Shown: positions 1 through 7,709, numbered from the stretch's first letter. The stretch: 16,727 nucleotides of DNA from Synergistaceae bacterium UBA1037 (GCA_002316795.1 DCEE01000006.1:1-16727), one strand, 5' to 3'. Notes: generated from the sequence alone by a model not told the origin. Numbers and translations are program-made.

Positions 1-1818
1 CAGCGCTGCGCGATGAGAGTCTCAGACGGCGCACTCGTCCTTGTAAACGCCACTGCCGGCGTAGAGGTCCAGACTCAGAGCGTGTGGGCTTTTGCAGAGA
101 ATTTTGAAACCCCCGCTATCTTTTTCATTAGCAAGCTTGACCGCGAAAACGCCGATTTTGACAGCGTGGTCAGCGATATACAGGAAAACATCTCCGACAG
201 GGCGGTACCGCTCTATCTTCCTATAGGGAGCGAGCTTAACTTCAAAGGGCTGGTAAACGTACTTACCGGAAAATCATATATGTACAAGGGCGACGGAAGC
301 AAGGACTTTACGGAAGGCGATGTTCCTGCCGACATGGCCGACGCAGTTTCCTCAGCCCGCGAAACACTGGTTGAGAGGGCAGTTGAAGCGGACGATGAGA
401 TGATGATGCGCTACCTTGATGGGGAGGAGATCTCAGTTGATGAACTGCAGGGAGTCCTTCGCAAAGCCGTCTGCTCCAGGTCCATATTCCCGATAATTCC
501 CGGATCAGGTACGGGCAACATCGGAGTTTATCAGGTTATGGACATGGTAGCCGACTACATGCCATCGCCGAAGGACATGCTCAACAGGGCCGCACTTAGG
601 GGAGAAGAGGCCGTTAAGATCGCTCCCGATGAAAAGGGACCTTTCCTTGGCTTTGTATTCAAGGTAATGGTCGACCCCTACGTGGGCAAGCTCTCCTTCG
701 TGAAGGTCTTCTCTGGGACCCTCACAAGCGACCAGACGGTTTTCAATGTTACGGAGGGCGAAGAGGAGAGGATCAGCTCCTTCCGCTTTATGAAAGGCAA
801 GGAGAGCACCGAGGAAAAAGAGATCGTGCTTGGTGACATAGTTGCCATTCCGAAGCTTGAAAGCACGACAGCCGGAGATACGCTCGGAACTAAGGGCGAA
901 GTGCTGAAATTCCGCCCGATACAGTTCCCGCAGCCTGTTTACAGTGTTGCGGTGCTGCCCAAGAGCCGCGCTGACGAAGACAAGCTCGGTACTGCCATCG
1001 CCAAGACCCTCAAGGAAGACAGGACACTTTCATTTGTCAAGAACCCGGAGACGAACGACGCAGTCCTCTCGGGAATGGGAGATATGCACCTGGACATAAT
1101 GCTCTCAAAAATCAAGGAACGCTATAAGGTAGACCTTGAGACCCGCACTCCGAAAGTCCCGTACAGGGAGACCATAAAGAAGACCGCCCGCGCACAGGGA
1201 AAGCACAAGAAGCAGTCAGGCGGACGCGGCCAGTACGGAGATGTATGGTTTGAGCTTGCCCCGCTTGAGAAGAACTCAGGAATTGAGTTCATAGACAGGG
1301 TGGTCGGCGGAGTGGTCCCGAAAAACTACATCCCCGCGGCTGAAAAGGGACTCAGGGAAGCCGCTCAGAGAGGTTTCCTGGCCGGATACCCGACAACAGA
1401 CTTCTCATGCGCCATATACGACGGTTCATACCACGACGTTGACTCTTCGGAAATGGCATTCAAGATAGCTGCGTCCCTAGCCTTCAAGAAGGCCATGGCG
1501 GATGCGATGCCTGTCCTGATGGAACCGGTAATGAACGTCGAGGTTAAGGTCCCCGAGGAATGCCTCGGAGACGTTATGGGGGACTTTAACAGCCGTCGCG
1601 GCCGCATCATGGGTATCGACAGCGAAGGCAAGCTTCAGATCGTAAAGGCCCAGTGTCCTCTGTCTGAAATGTTCCGCTATGCCATAATCCTCCGTTCGAT
1701 GACGTCAGGAAGAGGCACCTTCACGATGGAATATTCACATTATGAAGAAGTCCCGGGTGAAATAGCAAGAAAGGTCATTGAGGCTGCCGAGAAGGAGCGC
1801 GTGGAAGAGGAAGAGTAA
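1..1818 (+). CDS. Elongation factor G-like protein (EF-G2 type), 5' truncated by window edge
   Basis: Translational GTPase of the EF-G family, cytoplasmic, expected to act on ribosome translocation or recycling. The reading frame is open from base 1. The first in-frame ATG, at 13, lies inside the G domain, so it is not the real start and about 85-90 N-terminal residues (P-loop, switch regions) lie outside the window. Counted from base 13, the guanine-specificity motif is SKLD at residues 40-43 (usually NKMD) and is followed by RENADF. Domain II begins near residue 205 (GPFLGFVFKV), domain III carries GMGDMHLDIML, domain IV starts with SGGRGQYGDVWFEL, and domain V contains the EPVMNVEV and GRIMGI segments. 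SKLDRENA and GRGQYGDVW are typical of the second EF-G paralogue (EF-G2) rather than housekeeping FusA. The acidic tail ends at TAA 1816-1818. A strong terminator follows, so this is the last gene of its unit. The family is certain; the paralogue assignment is fairly sure. Confidence 0.93.
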   Translation, partial: QRCAMRVSDGALVLVNATAGVEVQTQSVWAFAENFETPAIFFISKLDRENADFDSVVSDIQENISDRAVPLYLPIGSELNFKGLVNVLTGKSYMYKGDGSKDFTEGDVPADMADAVSSARETLVERAVEADDEMMMRYLDGEEISVDELQGVLRKAVCSRSIFPIIPGSGTGNIGVYQVMDMVADYMPSPKDMLNRAALRGEEAVKIAPDEKGPFLGFVFKVMVDPYVGKLSFVKVFSGTLTSDQTVFNVTEGEEERISSFRFMKGKESTEEKEIVLGDIVAIPKLESTTAGDTLGTKGEVLKFRPIQFPQPVYSVAVLPKSRADEDKLGTAIAKTLKEDRTLSFVKNPETNDAVLSGMGDMHLDIMLSKIKERYKVDLETRTPKVPYRETIKKTARAQGKHKKQSGGRGQYGDVWFELAPLEKNSGIEFIDRVVGGVVPKNYIPAAEKGLREAAQRGFLAGYPTTDFSCAIYDGSYHDVDSSEMAFKIAASLAFKKAMADAMPVLMEPVMNVEVKVPEECLGDVMGDFNSRRGRIMGIDSEGKLQIVKAQCPLSEMFRYAIILRSMTSGRGTFTMEYSHYEEVPGEIARKVIEAAEKERVEEEE

Positions 1819-1855
1819 GGACCTACTGGGCATAGTCCCGTCAGAAAAAATATGC

Positions 1856-1901
1856 GCGGGATCCGTGACGTTTCAGAAGCGTCCCCGGATCCCGCTCTTT
1901 T
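1856..1901 (+). terminator. Intrinsic terminator after the EF-G-like gene
   Basis: GCGGGATCC (1856-1864) pairs perfectly with GGATCCCGC (1887-1895). The stem continues inward after a small internal mismatch, with GACG (1867-1870) against CGTC (1880-1883). TCTTTTAT follows the stem. It lies 37 bases after the stop codon and just before the MFS promoter, so it separates the two units. Confidence 0.85.
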
Positions 1902-1904
1902 ATG

Positions 1905-1939
1905 TTGACCCTCCCGGAAATCTCTTTTATTATTTCCGG
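1905..1939 (+). promoter_or_regulatory. Sigma-70-type promoter with overlapping inverted repeat, upstream of the MFS gene
   Basis: A -35 box TTGACC (1905-1910) and a -10 box TATTAT (1928-1933) are separated by exactly 17 bases. A perfect inverted repeat, CCGGAAAT (1914-1921) and ATTTCCGG (1932-1939), covers the spacer and -10 box with half-site centres 18 bases apart, as expected for a repressor operator. The promoter match is seen; repression is inferred. Transcription would start near 1940, giving a leader of about 50 bases. Confidence 0.6.
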
Positions 1940-1992
1940 TAACAGGGTTTTGGAGATCAGAAGCAACAGTAACAACGGGGGATGCATCGTAA

Positions 1993-3150
1993 ATGAAAAT
2001 ATCAAAGCAGGTACTGCTGGTATTTCTGGCATATTATGGGATAAACTGCCTCTCAAACGTATATTTTGTATTCGGCCCCTTCTACGGTGCTTCAGGAGCG
2101 TCGCCCAGGGCGGTCGGGCTCTTCCTCAGCATATTTTACATGGCTATGATAATATGCAGGCCGCTTGGAAGCTGGACGATGGAGAGGCTTGGGATTCGTA
2201 GGGCCCTTATGTGGAGTTCGCTTCTTTCTGCGGTGACAGCCGCCGGCATATCGCTTTCACTTTCACAGCCCACCCTGCTCCTATTCTTCAGGGCGATATC
2301 CGGTATAAGCGCAAGCATCTTCATCGTAGCTACGGTAGCCTACCAGTCTATGATAATGGACGCGAAATCCAGGGGGATCGGCTTTGCTCTATTCACGACC
2401 GGTTCTATGCTGCCGATGGCTACAGTAGTCCCTCTTTCGGAATTTTTGCTGAAAAGGAGCCATACAGATCTTTATCTATGGCTGCCTGTCGCAGTGGCGC
2501 TGATCTGTCTTGCGATAAGCGTCAGAATAAGGGATATTTCAGGAGAGACAGACGAAAAACCGGTATGGGGCACCTACTGGAACATGCTCTGCCGCCCCGG
2601 GGTGAAGCCGCTTTACCTGACGGCATTTCTTATGTCCCTTGCGGACGGGGCGACTCTCTGTGCCGCGGCGCTGGCAGAAGACAGGGGAGTCCCGGTCTCG
2701 TGGTTCATGATCTCAGTCGCAGTAGCTGCTGTGATAATAAGGACGGTCGGGTTCAGGACTATGGATACGATCCCCAGGATCCTTCTTGCCGCTCCCGCCG
2801 CAGGGCTGATGGGCCTCTCAATGTTGGGGCTTTCCTTCAGTTCCAGCTGGGTATCATTCGTTCTATTCGGTCTTCTCTTCGGCCTTGGCATAGGAGCGGG
2901 CTTTCCCACCGACCTCTCGATCATAGGCGACCTGCTCTCAATAGAGTATCACCCGAAGGCTACCGGTTCTCTTCTTCTTGCGATAGATCTGGGCTGGGTC
3001 ATCACACCGCTGATCTTCGGTTTTATCTCTCCCCTTTTTGGAGCTGCAGGAGCCTTCAGGCTGATAGGCATGTTCGTGCTTGTCACATCTTCCGCCGTAC
3101 AGTTTTTATGCTGGATGCCGCTCTGGAAGTGCCCAAAGCAGCAGATATAA
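1993..3150 (+). CDS. Major facilitator superfamily (MFS) transporter
   Basis: Inner-membrane secondary transporter of 385 residues, the usual length for a 12-helix MFS protein. Nearly the whole chain is hydrophobic helices separated by short charged loops. A motif A-like loop, GSWTMERLGIRRAL (about residues 58-71), lies between helices 2 and 3. The charged central loop (about 173-195) separates the two six-helix halves, and a glycine-rich segment, GLLFGLGIGAGFP, is in the second half. The ATG at 1993 follows a purine-rich GGGGGA site. The gene has its own promoter and is closed by a two-way terminator, so it is monocistronic. Substrate is unknown: nothing in the sequence separates drug or sugar efflux from uptake. 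The overlapping inverted repeat in the promoter suggests inducible expression, perhaps by the exported compound (inference). Confidence 0.85.
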   Translation: MKISKQVLLVFLAYYGINCLSNVYFVFGPFYGASGASPRAVGLFLSIFYMAMIICRPLGSWTMERLGIRRALMWSSLLSAVTAAGISLSLSQPTLLLFFRAISGISASIFIVATVAYQSMIMDAKSRGIGFALFTTGSMLPMATVVPLSEFLLKRSHTDLYLWLPVAVALICLAISVRIRDISGETDEKPVWGTYWNMLCRPGVKPLYLTAFLMSLADGATLCAAALAEDRGVPVSWFMISVAVAAVIIRTVGFRTMDTIPRILLAAPAAGLMGLSMLGLSFSSSWVSFVLFGLLFGLGIGAGFPTDLSIIGDLLSIEYHPKATGSLLLAIDLGWVITPLIFGFISPLFGAAGAFRLIGMFVLVTSSAVQFLCWMPLWKCPKQQI

Positions 3151-3190
3151 GAAAATGCCGGACCTCCTTTTCGGAGTGTCCGGCATTTTC
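3151..3190. terminator. Bidirectional terminator between the convergent MFS gene and nfnB
   Basis: GAAAATGCCGGAC (3151-3163) pairs perfectly with GTCCGGCATTTTC (3178-3190). An inner CTCC/GGAG pairing is offset by one bulged base, and the loop is TTTTC. The A/T-rich ends give a U-run on both strands, and the hairpin sits between the convergent stop codons at 3150 and 3215. Confidence 0.9.
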
Positions 3191-3214
3191 TACAAAGGAG
3201 ATACTATCCTATCC

Positions 3215-4624
3215 TTACTTTGATTTTTTCTCAGTGATGTACTTGTCGATAGCCTCGGCAGCATCTTTGCCGGCACCCATAGCAAGGATGACGGTGGCAG
3301 CTCCGGTCACTATGTCTCCGCCGGCGTAGACTCCTGGCACCGATGTGGCGCCGGTCTTCGGGTCTGCTTCGATGTATCCCCACTTGTTGAGCTTCATCTC
3401 GGGGAACGTTGAGAGAAGGACCTTGTTCGATCCCTGTCCGATAGCCTCGATAGCACAGTCAGCTTCGATGAAGAAATCGCTTCCCTCGACCGGTACGGGA
3501 CGCCTGCGTCCGGAGGCGTCAGGCTCTCCAAGCTCCATCTGTATGCACTTAACTCCACAAAGCTGGCCTTCGCCGTTATTTACATACTCTGTGGGGTTCG
3601 TCAGCCACTTGAAGATGATCCCCTCTTCGACCGCGTGGTGATACTCTTCTATACGTGCAGGCAGTTCCTTAAGGGAACGCCTGTATACGATCGTGACTTC
3701 GTCGGCACCTAGCCTCTTTGCCGAGCGGGCCGCATCCATGGCAACGTTTCCTCCGCCTATCACTACGACCTTTCTGAACTTTTTGGTCGGGGTGTCGAAA
3801 TTGGGAAACTCATAGCCGTGCATGAGGTTGATCCTTGTAAGGTATTCGCTGGCCGAGTAGACACCGTTGAGCGTTGTGCCCGGAACGCCCTGGAAGTGCG
3901 GTGCGCCTGCTCCGACTGCGATATAGCATGCGTCGAACTCTTCCATGATCTCCTGCATTGTAATGTTCTTCCCGACGACTGCGTTGCACTCGATCTTAAC
4001 ACCAAGATCCTGCATCGCTTCGATCTCCATCTTTACTATGCTCTTTGGAAGACGGAATTCGGGGATCCCATAGATGAGGACTCCTCCGGCCGCATGGAGT
4101 GCTTCAAAAATAGTAACTTCATAGCCCTTCTTGGCGAGATCGCCAGCTACGGTGAGGCCGGAGGGACCGGAGCCGACCACGGCTACTTTGCCTTTGGCCG
4201 AGACGGGAGCGTTTGCTGTTTTTGCCTTTTCCTGTGCGTACTTCCAGTCCGCGACCAGACGCTCAAGTTTTCCAATGGCGACGGGCTCAAAACCGGGCAT
4301 CTTACCTACGGTGCAAAGCTCCTCGCACTGTGTCTCCTGCGGACATACGCGCCCGCAGACGGCAGGAAGGTTCGTATACTTGTCCAGAACCTCGGCCGCC
4401 CCTGCCATATCTCCGTCCCTGATACATTTGATGAACCCTGGGATGTCTATTGCTACAGGACATCCTGCCACACATGGTTTCGTCTTGCACTGAAGGCAAC
4501 GTTCTGATTCCTTCATGCCTTCCTTGACCGAGTAGCCGAGGCATACCTCTCCGAAATTGCTTCTGCGTACCCCCGGATCCTGTTCCTTTATCGGGGTCTT
4601 CCACTTGGAAAATGTTACTGCCAT
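3215..4624 (-). CDS. nfnB: NADH-dependent ferredoxin:NADP+ oxidoreductase, large subunit NfnB (GltD-like)
   Basis: Large flavoprotein subunit (469 residues) of the cytosolic electron-bifurcating Nfn complex, which couples NADPH oxidation to reduction of NAD+ and ferredoxin, or the reverse. The N-terminus has eight cysteines (43, 46, 51, 55, 90, 94, 100, 104) in the GltD-type double [4Fe-4S] arrangement. An FAD-binding GSGPSG (151-156) begins the first Rossmann fold. GGGNVAMD (290-297) begins the NADPH fold, followed by VYRRS. A C-terminal GGDIVTGAATV segment completes the FAD site. It overlaps the end of nfnA by 10 bases and has its own AGGTGG site, so translation is coupled. Databases often label this protein 'glutamate synthase small subunit GltA'. 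The adjoining NfnA-type subunit, and the absence of a GltB-like large subunit, favour Nfn over glutamate synthase. Confidence 0.92.
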   Translation of the reverse strand: MAVTFSKWKTPIKEQDPGVRRSNFGEVCLGYSVKEGMKESERCLQCKTKPCVAGCPVAIDIPGFIKCIRDGDMAGAAEVLDKYTNLPAVCGRVCPQETQCEELCTVGKMPGFEPVAIGKLERLVADWKYAQEKAKTANAPVSAKGKVAVVGSGPSGLTVAGDLAKKGYEVTIFEALHAAGGVLIYGIPEFRLPKSIVKMEIEAMQDLGVKIECNAVVGKNITMQEIMEEFDACYIAVGAGAPHFQGVPGTTLNGVYSASEYLTRINLMHGYEFPNFDTPTKKFRKVVVIGGGNVAMDAARSAKRLGADEVTIVYRRSLKELPARIEEYHHAVEEGIIFKWLTNPTEYVNNGEGQLCGVKCIQMELGEPDASGRRRPVPVEGSDFFIEADCAIEAIGQGSNKVLLSTFPEMKLNKWGYIEADPKTGATSVPGVYAGGDIVTGAATVILAMGAGKDAAEAIDKYITEKKSK

Positions 4625-5460
4625 GACGGTCCACCTACTTCAGCTTCAAATTTGTCCATGGAGATCTTTTCTTCGTCCTTATACTGGCGCAGACGGCTCA
4701 TGAATTCGTCCCAGTTGACCTTGTGCCCGTCGAACTCAGGTCCGTCAACACATGCGAAGAAGATCTTGTTGTCTACGGTCACGCGGCAGCATCCGCACAT
4801 TCCTGTGCCGTCTACCATCAGTGGGTTGAGGGATACTATTATGGGAAGACCCAGTTCCTTTGCCGCCTTTGTACCGAACTTCATCATTATCGAAGGTCCT
4901 ATGCACCAGCAGCGATCGATCTTCTCGCCGCGCTCGACCACCATTTTCATGGCCTCTGTAACGACGCCCTTCATGCCCTCTGAACCGTCATCGGTGGTGA
5001 TGATGAGTTCGTCGGAGTATTCAGCGCATTCTTCCTTCATTATCACCAGTTCGGAGGTACGTCCGCCAAGGATCGTTATGACCTTGTTCCCGGCCATTTT
5101 GAGTTCCTTGATGATAGGGTAGAGCGCGGCGATGCCGACCCCGCCGCCGATCATGAGGACTGTTCCGTATTTTTCTACCTCGCTGGGTGTCCCGAGCGGA
5201 CCGGAGATGTCTTTGATACAGTCGCCGACGTTGAGGCATGACATTGCAGCCGTAGTCTTGCCGACTACCTGGAATATGAGGCGGATAAGCCCCTTTTCCT
5301 TGTCATAGTCAGCTATCGTGAGAGGGATCCTCTCTCCGTGGTCGTCAACGCGAAGAACGACGAACTGGCCGGCCTTAGCGTGCTTTGCAATACGCGCGGC
5401 CTCTACCCAGATGTCAAATTCTTTGGGTGCGATCTTTTGTTTAGAAACGATTTTGAACAT
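4615..5460 (-). CDS. nfnA: NADH-dependent ferredoxin:NADP+ oxidoreductase, small subunit NfnA
   Basis: Small subunit (281 residues) of NfnAB, related to PyrK and sulfide dehydrogenase SudB, holding the NAD(H)-linked FAD and a [2Fe-2S] cluster. The FAD site shows RIPLTIA (44-50). A glycine-rich MIGGGVGIA (103-111) begins the NAD-binding half. The cluster region carries Asp217 with Cys222, Cys225 and Cys237, matching the one-Asp/three-Cys ligation reported for Nfn enzymes. Cys224 is an extra neighbour. The ATG at 5460 is preceded by a near-perfect AGAGGAGGT site five bases away. It is the first gene of the pair, and nfnB starts 10 bases inside its end. The complex balances NADH, NADPH and ferredoxin pools in fermenting anaerobes. 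Confidence 0.92.
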   Translation of the reverse strand: MFKIVSKQKIAPKEFDIWVEAARIAKHAKAGQFVVLRVDDHGERIPLTIADYDKEKGLIRLIFQVVGKTTAAMSCLNVGDCIKDISGPLGTPSEVEKYGTVLMIGGGVGIAALYPIIKELKMAGNKVITILGGRTSELVIMKEECAEYSDELIITTDDGSEGMKGVVTEAMKMVVERGEKIDRCWCIGPSIMMKFGTKAAKELGLPIIVSLNPLMVDGTGMCGCCRVTVDNKIFFACVDGPEFDGHKVNWDEFMSRLRQYKDEEKISMDKFEAEVGGPSWQ

Positions 5461-5508
5461 AACGTACCTCCTCTAAAGTTTCTTTAAAAAAACTCTATTT
5501 TGTAAATT

Positions 5509-5538
5509 TATAAACAGACGCCGTTAAATCTATCTCAA
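5509..5538 (-). promoter_or_regulatory. Candidate promoter of nfnAB
   Basis: Read on the minus strand, TTGAGA (5538-5533) and TTTATA (5514-5509) are separated by 18 bases, about 50 bases upstream of the nfnA start codon. The region is AT-rich, so the match is suggestive only. An overlapping alternative on this strand starts at TTGCAA with TAGATT as -10. Confidence 0.35.
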
Positions 5539-5624
5539 TTTGTGAATAATTGCAACATCTAAAAGCGGACAAAAACAAACCACCCAAAAGAGAAATAATG
5601 CAACAATGGTTCGGGATAATCTTC

Positions 5625-5649
5625 GGGGAAGGATTAAATTACCTTCCTC
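5625..5649. repeat. Inverted repeat in the nfnA / glutaredoxin divergent region
   Basis: GGAAGG (5627-5632) and CCTTCC (5642-5647) form a perfect dyad around a nine-base AT-rich core, extended to eight pairs with one G-T wobble. No T-run follows on either strand, so it is not a convincing terminator. It lies between two divergent units and could be a regulator site. Function is unknown. Confidence 0.5.
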
Positions 5650-5671
5650 TTCTAAATAATCGGTGAGATTG

Positions 5672-5693
5672 GCGTTATAATTATTTGTAACGC
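5672..5693 (+). promoter_or_regulatory. Probable -10 box within a palindrome upstream of the glutaredoxin-pgi unit
   Basis: A perfect TATAAT (5676-5681) lies 47 bases before the glutaredoxin ATG, but no good -35 box is present at normal spacing. The -10 is embedded in a 22-base palindrome with arms GCGTTA (5672-5677) and TAACGC (5688-5693). The stretch TTATAATTATTTGTA (5675-5689) matches 11 of 14 specified positions of the PerR-type box TTATAATnATTATAA. A Fur/PerR-family operator is possible but unproven. Confidence 0.45.
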
Positions 5694-5728
5694 TTTGGGG
5701 GCTAATATAAGAGAGGAAGTGTGAGAAC

Positions 5729-5974
5729 ATGGAAGTGAAAGTATTCTCTACAAATACCTGTCCTTGGTGTGATAAGGCGAAGGAGTATCTTTCGTCGCTC
5801 AACGTCGAATATGATGTGATAAACGTGGCCGGTGACAAGGCTGCCGCGATGGAGCTCGTCAAAAAGACGAGACAGATGGGAGTTCCTGTGATACAGGTCG
5901 GAGAAAAGTACATAGTAGGTTTTGATCAGCTTAAGATCAACGATGCGCTTAAAGAAGCCGGGCTGCTGAAATAA
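5729..5974 (+). CDS. Glutaredoxin-like thiol-disulfide protein (NrdH/YruB type)
   Basis: Small cytosolic thioredoxin-fold protein of 81 residues, the full length for the NrdH/YruB-like glutaredoxins. The redox motif CPWC occupies residues 11-14 at the start of helix 1. The cis-proline loop reads GVPVIQVG (about 50-57) and is followed by IVGFD, the usual substrate or glutathione-site region. It should reduce disulfides, drawing electrons from thioredoxin reductase or glutathione-like thiols; the physiological partner is not visible. The ATG at 5729 follows GAGAGGAAG. The gene leads a two-gene unit with pgi 32 bases downstream. The palindrome over its -10 box, with partial resemblance to a PerR box, would fit control by oxidative or metal stress (inference). 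Confidence 0.88.
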   Translation: MEVKVFSTNTCPWCDKAKEYLSSLNVEYDVINVAGDKAAAMELVKKTRQMGVPVIQVGEKYIVGFDQLKINDALKEAGLLK

Positions 5975-6006
5975 AGACAATACTGGCCCCAAAAGGGAGT
6001 GCTTTC

Positions 6007-7365
6007 ATGGAAAAGCTGTCGATATCGTATAATTTCGGAGGGGCTTTGGGCTGCTGCGGCCCCTCTTTTGAGGATTTCAAAAAGAGAAACGAAGGAGCCT
6101 GTGCCGAAGCCGCCGAATGGCTTAAAGTGACCCCTTCAGTAACTGAAGGTCATGGATGGATGGACCTTCCGGAGACAGATACGACAGAGATCAAAAAAAC
6201 TGCAGAATGGCTGAAAGGCTATGACTCGATCATCCATGTCGGCATAGGCGGCTCTGCACTGGGAAACCTGATGCTGAACCAGACCCTGCTTGGCGACTAT
6301 TATAACCGTGGGGGGGCGAAGCCCAAATTCCATCTTGCCGACAACCCGGACCCGACAAAGGCCCGCGCCATATGGGAAGAAGTGAAGGGCGGAAGAGTTG
6401 CACTGGTGGGGGTAAGCAAATCCGGTGCAACGGCTGAGACCATGTCCCAGTTCCTGTGGTTCAGGAATGAAATGACCATACTCAGAGGCAGGGCCGACGA
6501 TGACATACTTGTGATAACCGACCCGGAAAAGGGCATATTCCGCTCGTTCGCGGGAAGCTCGGGGTGCAAGGTGATGGACCTTCCCGCCTCAGTGGGAGGA
6601 AGGTACTCTGTCCTATCCGCAGCAGGACTTATCAGCGCTGCGGCAGTTGGCATCGATATAGACGCCCTTCTGAAGGGCGCTGGCATTATGAAAAAGATAC
6701 TTCTTGAAAATACCTCCATAGAGAGCAATCCGGCATGGCTGGCTTCATCTTTGCATTATTACCACGAAAAAATGGGAAGGCCCATGGCAGTAATTATGCC
6801 CTATTCCAGCAGGATGGCCTTTTTCGCGGAGTGGTTCGCCCAGCTTTGGGGCGAAAGCCTTGGAAAAGAGGGCAGGGGAACAACGCCCGTAAGAGCGCTT
6901 GGGGCGACAGACCAGCATTCACAGGTACAGCTCTACACAGAGGGCCCCGACGACAAATTTTTCACTATAATCAATATTAAAGACCACGGAGATAAGATAT
7001 GTGTTCCACCGGTGGACTGCGAGGCGCTGAGTCTCCTCTCCTACCTTGACAACTCCGAGATAGGCGAAATGCTCGGACTTGAAGCAATGAGCACCGCTGC
7101 GGCCATTGTAAAGGCGGGACGTCCGCTGGTATGGATAGAAATGCGAAAGATGGATGCTCTGACACTTGGCGCCCTGATATTCTATTACGAGTTTATGACA
7201 GCAATGACCGGAAAGATGATGGATATAGACCCCTTTGACCAGCCCGGTGTCGAGCAGGGGAAGAAATACACTTACGGCCTGATGGGGCGCGGCGGGTATG
7301 AAAAGGATGCAGCAGAGGCAAAAGAGTGGTTTCGAAAGATTTCAGACTTTAGCCTTAATATCTGA
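6007..7365 (+). CDS. pgi: Glucose-6-phosphate isomerase
   Basis: Cytosolic isomerase converting glucose 6-phosphate and fructose 6-phosphate in glycolysis and gluconeogenesis. At 452 residues it belongs to the shorter Bacillus/Thermotoga-type PGI group. The sugar-phosphate-binding SIS fold is clear: GIGGSALGNLMLNQTLL near residue 80, the phosphate-binding VSKSGATAETMSQF near 136-149, and GGRYSVLSAAGL near 197. The family signature region WFAQLWGESLGKEGRG is near 278, followed by GATDQHSQVQLYTEGP with the conserved histidine. The ATG at 6007 follows an AAAGGGAG site. The gene lies 32 bases after the glutaredoxin gene on the same strand, so the two are probably cotranscribed, and a terminator follows. 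No key residue looks missing. Confidence 0.96.
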   Translation: MEKLSISYNFGGALGCCGPSFEDFKKRNEGACAEAAEWLKVTPSVTEGHGWMDLPETDTTEIKKTAEWLKGYDSIIHVGIGGSALGNLMLNQTLLGDYYNRGGAKPKFHLADNPDPTKARAIWEEVKGGRVALVGVSKSGATAETMSQFLWFRNEMTILRGRADDDILVITDPEKGIFRSFAGSSGCKVMDLPASVGGRYSVLSAAGLISAAAVGIDIDALLKGAGIMKKILLENTSIESNPAWLASSLHYYHEKMGRPMAVIMPYSSRMAFFAEWFAQLWGESLGKEGRGTTPVRALGATDQHSQVQLYTEGPDDKFFTIINIKDHGDKICVPPVDCEALSLLSYLDNSEIGEMLGLEAMSTAAAIVKAGRPLVWIEMRKMDALTLGALIFYYEFMTAMTGKMMDIDPFDQPGVEQGKKYTYGLMGRGGYEKDAAEAKEWFRKISDFSLNI

Positions 7366-7404
7366 AGAAGATCTTGGGGATAACACCGGACGTCCTTATC
7401 GAGA

Positions 7405-7440
7405 TGAAAAAAGCCCGGAAATTATCCGGGCGGATTTTAT
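7405..7440. terminator. Bidirectional terminator between pgi and the convergent small gene
   Basis: GCCCGGA (7413-7419) pairs with TCCGGGC (7425-7431) around a five-base loop. GGATTTTATT follows on the plus strand. A run of A before the stem gives TTTTTT on the minus strand, so it should stop both pgi and the 62-codon gene; the minus-strand version is the stronger. Confidence 0.8.
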
Positions 7441-7498
7441 TCTAACATAGCATGCATCGTTGATCTGCGTTTTGCCTGGGAAAGAGTTGGATCTTCCT

Positions 7499-7687
7499 TC
7501 AGTCGGATATTTTCAGTCTGATGAACTCTCCCTGGAGGTTCCAGCTCTTTTCCTGGATACTGCTGAACTCTCCGGGCTGTTTCCACGGCAGCATATTTGC
7601 AACGCCAAACGCGTCAACTACTGCAATGAACCTTGAACCGCTGTCATCGATATAAAGGTAGACGCCTTCGGGTTGTTGTTTTGCCAT
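7499..7687 (-). CDS. Small protein of unknown function (62 aa)
   Basis: I do not recognise a family. The predicted protein is small, soluble and mixed in charge, with no membrane segment, cysteine or obvious motif. Its first half (YLYIDDSGSRFIAVVDAFG) has the alternating pattern of beta strands and the second half is tryptophan-containing and more polar. I believe it is real for two reasons: a GGAGG site lies at 7698-7702 (10 bases before the ATG, slightly long), and downstream on its strand is a terminator with a T6 run. It is convergent with pgi and divergent from the symporter operon. Its start codon overlaps the possible -35 box of that operon, so the two could be expressed antagonistically (inference). 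Confidence 0.6.
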   Translation of the reverse strand: MAKQQPEGVYLYIDDSGSRFIAVVDAFGVANMLPWKQPGEFSSIQEKSWNLQGEFIRLKISD

Positions 7688-7709
7688 AATGTCACTGCCT
7701 CCGTATAAA
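7681..7709 (+). promoter_or_regulatory. Candidate promoter of the symporter-kinase-activator-rpoN operon
   Basis: TTGCCA (7681-7686) and TATAAA (7704-7709) are separated by exactly 17 bases. This predicts a start near 7716 and a leader of about 90 bases before the 33-codon gene. It overlaps the start of the minus-strand small gene. Assigned from the sequence match alone. Confidence 0.4.

Noticed and set aside
2211..3329. A long plus-strand frame overlapping the MFS gene
   Set aside because: It is an alternative frame of a clearly membrane-type gene. It runs through the two-way terminator and into nfnB, is rich in Arg/Ser/His, and has no ribosome site.
3818..4507. A 229-codon frame antisense to nfnB
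   Set aside because: The minus strand encodes a complete NfnB with all cofactor motifs. The antisense product has no recognisable domain.
4652..5122. A 156-codon frame antisense to nfnA
   Set aside because: It is a shadow of NfnA, with no ribosome site and no domain.
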